This document shows, piece after piece, positions 62,571-64,000 of a stretch of DNA of 64,000 nucleotides (position 1 is its first letter; each line of letters starts with the position of its first letter). Source of the stretch: Streptomyces sp. CG4 (GTDB lineage: Bacteria > Actinomycetota > Actinomycetes > Streptomycetales > Streptomycetaceae); contig NZ_CP163525.1 in assembly GCF_041080655.1 (NCBI RefSeq), positions 8,184,001 through 8,248,000 of the forward strand, read 5' to 3'. A model generated the notes under the pieces. That model made no database searches and was not told where the DNA came from. It saw only the letters and a list, made by a program, of their open reading frames with translations. The translations under genes and the position numbers were made by a program.

Positions 62571-63791
62571 ATGTCTGCAAGCACCGCCAGCCCGCCCCGG
62601 CCCATGACCTGCACCCTGAGCCATGCGGCTCGGGAACTGGAGCTGAAACGAGGCGAGTTCGACCTCGCTGTCCACCTCGGCCACATCCGGACCGTGCCCG
62701 ACGAGGGCGGGGGAGGAGGCCGGAGGGTGGAGCGCGCGGAGATCGACCGCCTGCGCGCACAGGAGGGCCACCCGAAAACTCTGCGTGATCGCGTGCGGGT
62801 GGTGGGTACGACGGAGGGCGCCGCGCTCATGGAGATCCCGGCCGGCCGCTTCACCCGCTTCGCCCGACTGGGCCTGCTCGTGCCGGTGAAGTGGTACCTG
62901 AACCGCTACAGGGTCGTGGTCTGGCTCTATCTGGCGGAAGACCTGCGCGCGTTCACCTCGGACGCCGAGAACGCGCATCTGTTCAAGGGGCGCACTCCCG
63001 AGAACCTGCGCGGCCAGCTGGAGGCCGGGGTGGACCTGCGCGCCCGAAACTGGCGAGGACGCCACCTCGGGTTTCTGCTGCGTCAAGTCGGCGAGCCGTG
63101 GGCCCGGGCCGGAGCCGTGGCCGCGTTCCTCTCACCTGTCGAGATCGCCGACGTCGTCAGGGACCCGTACGAGCGTGCCTTTCTGAACCGGTTCCGTCCC
63201 GCGCCACCCGGCCAGGGCACTCCGGGATCGCCTGCCGCGCACCTCGCCGAGCGGATCACGACGGCGCAGGACGCGGACGAGATCGCATGGTTGCGCAGCG
63301 AACTGGCCCAAGTGCTAGAGGAGGCCCGCGCCCTCGCACCGGCCCCACGCCCGGCCGCCCGCCGCACCGCACCGCCCCCGCGAGCAGCCGCACGGCCCAT
63401 CCCCTCCATGGCCCGAACGGTCACACGAGGCGCGGAGCCGACAGCACGGGCGTGGCCGACCCTCGGCGAAGAGCCGACCGGAGTGCACGCACCCGAGCCA
63501 CTGCTGGAGCCGTCCGAGCCGAAGACCGAGGCGGCGGCGCGGGCGTCTGGGCCGAAGACCGGGCCGGTGGCGGGGGCGTCCGGGCCGAACGGAGAGCCGC
63601 TGCCGGCAACGTCCGAGCCGATGGACGAGCCCGTGACCCGGGCGTTCGAGTGGCACCGCACGCCGGTGGTGCTGCAGGCCGCGCCGCCCCCGGTCCGCAG
63701 GGGGCGCCGTCGGGAGTCGGCCCCGACGCGCCCCGACCGCGGCCTGCGGGCTTGGCTACGTCGGAGAAGCCCTCGCACTGCCCGGGTGTGA
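62571..63791 (+). CDS. DUF6397-like hypothetical protein
   Basis: 406 residues. The N-terminal 230 are conserved-looking: CTLSHAARELELKRGEFDLAVHLGHIRTVPDEGGGGGRRVERAEIDRLRAQEGHPKTLRDRVRVVGTTEGAALMEIPAGRFTRFARLGLLVPVKWYLNRYRVVVWLYLAEDL, which looks like a helix-turn-helix/DNA-binding type domain. The last 150 residues are Pro-, Ala- and Glu-rich and disordered with repeats (EPSEPKTE, ASGPKTGPVAGASGPN). It matches Streptomyces proteins I know as DUF6397; role unknown. ATG 62571 is preceded by GGGGGAGTACGACC. Confidence 0.75.
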   Translation: MSASTASPPRPMTCTLSHAARELELKRGEFDLAVHLGHIRTVPDEGGGGGRRVERAEIDRLRAQEGHPKTLRDRVRVVGTTEGAALMEIPAGRFTRFARLGLLVPVKWYLNRYRVVVWLYLAEDLRAFTSDAENAHLFKGRTPENLRGQLEAGVDLRARNWRGRHLGFLLRQVGEPWARAGAVAAFLSPVEIADVVRDPYERAFLNRFRPAPPGQGTPGSPAAHLAERITTAQDADEIAWLRSELAQVLEEARALAPAPRPAARRTAPPPRAAARPIPSMARTVTRGAEPTARAWPTLGEEPTGVHAPEPLLEPSEPKTEAAARASGPKTGPVAGASGPNGEPLPATSEPMDEPVTRAFEWHRTPVVLQAAPPPVRRGRRRESAPTRPDRGLRAWLRRRSPRTARV

Positions 63792-63824
63792 ACCCATCCG
63801 GTCGAGACTCCGGCCGACGGCTCG

Positions 63825-64000
63825 CTACAGGGACCTGAACAGGCCCTCCTGGACGACCGAGACAAGCAGACGCCCCAGCGGGTCGTAGATGCGCCCGCGG
63901 CGGGCCAGACCGCGCCCGCCGATGGCGATGGGCGACTCCTGGTCGTACGGGAACCACTCGTCCGCACGGAACGGCCGGTGGAACCACACCGCGTGATCGC
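63825..64000 (-). CDS. acyl-CoA thioesterase II, C-terminal end (partial)
   Basis: The window edge cuts this gene; 58 codons remain, ending at a TAG (63825-63827). Visible residues are DHAVWFHRPFRADEWFPYDQESPIAIGGRGLARRGRIYDPLGRLLVSVVQEGLFR, the C-terminal hotdog half of TesB-type thioesterases, with the DHAVWFH and QE/SP pieces. It hydrolyses acyl-CoA to acid and CoA in the cytosol. Rest of the gene lies beyond the window. Confidence 0.85.
   Translation of the reverse strand, partial: DHAVWFHRPFRADEWFPYDQESPIAIGGRGLARRGRIYDPLGRLLVSVVQEGLFRSL

Overview
The window is high-GC chromosomal DNA from an actinomycete, almost certainly a Streptomyces. Supporting signs are the GTG starts, the AGGAGG-type ribosome binding sites, a conservon (histidine kinase-like, roadblock, DUF742 and GTPase genes in a row), a GAF plus winged-helix regulator, MbtH-dependent NRPS genes and Tat-type signal peptides. 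No rRNA, tRNA, insertion sequence, prophage or CRISPR array was seen.

Layout. 1-2767: three overlapping genes for acyl-CoA oxidation (quinone reductase-like end plus two acyl-CoA dehydrogenases), closed by a terminator. 2941-6820: mixed single genes (secreted phosphodiesterase-like protein, small membrane protein, secreted phosphodiester glycosidase, DUF779, glyoxalase-fold protein, hypothetical). 6821-7781: gene-poor, apparently decayed DNA. 7782-12596: DedA, alpha/beta hydrolase, YncE-like propeller divergent from a LysR regulator, and an SDR.

13140-27259 is the centrepiece: an eight-gene operon for a peptide natural product I do not recognise. Every one of its seven junctions is a 4-base overlap (ATGA or GTGA). 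It encodes a bimodular NRPS (A-PCP-C-A-PCP-TE), an MbtH-like protein, an MFS exporter, a type II thioesterase with a Cys nucleophile, a free-standing A-PCP (valine-like code), a cytochrome P450, a PCP-C didomain and an ATP-grasp ligase. The likely scheme is as follows. The NRPS joins a threonine-like unit to an unpredicted residue. In parallel, the A-PCP/P450/thioesterase set makes a beta-hydroxylated amino acid. The PCP-C and ATP-grasp proteins then make further amide bonds. A promoter-like element with a Crp-type palindrome just upstream lies before the first gene, and a strong hairpin follows the last.

27476-33272: a DUF218 protein, a three-gene CHAT-protease/TPR module with a membrane protein and a small partner (possible conflict or signalling system), and a frameshifted amidohydrolase. 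33774-41150: PadR-regulated acyl-CoA dehydrogenase with a perfect operator, aldehyde dehydrogenase with its GAF-type regulator, a PGRP amidase and an acetamidase/formamidase, followed at 41232-42716 by an APC permease. 43049-47075: xylose catabolism (ROK regulator, xylB, divergent xylA). 47168-53572: SWIM zinc-finger and SNF2 helicase pair, a small membrane protein, two conserved hypotheticals. 53667-56231: MpaB-family oxygenase, alpha/beta hydrolase, methyltransferase. 56374-62444: MHYT protein and conservon with an extra small reading frame and a second roadblock gene. 62571-64000: DUF6397-like protein and the end of an acyl-CoA thioesterase cut by the window edge.
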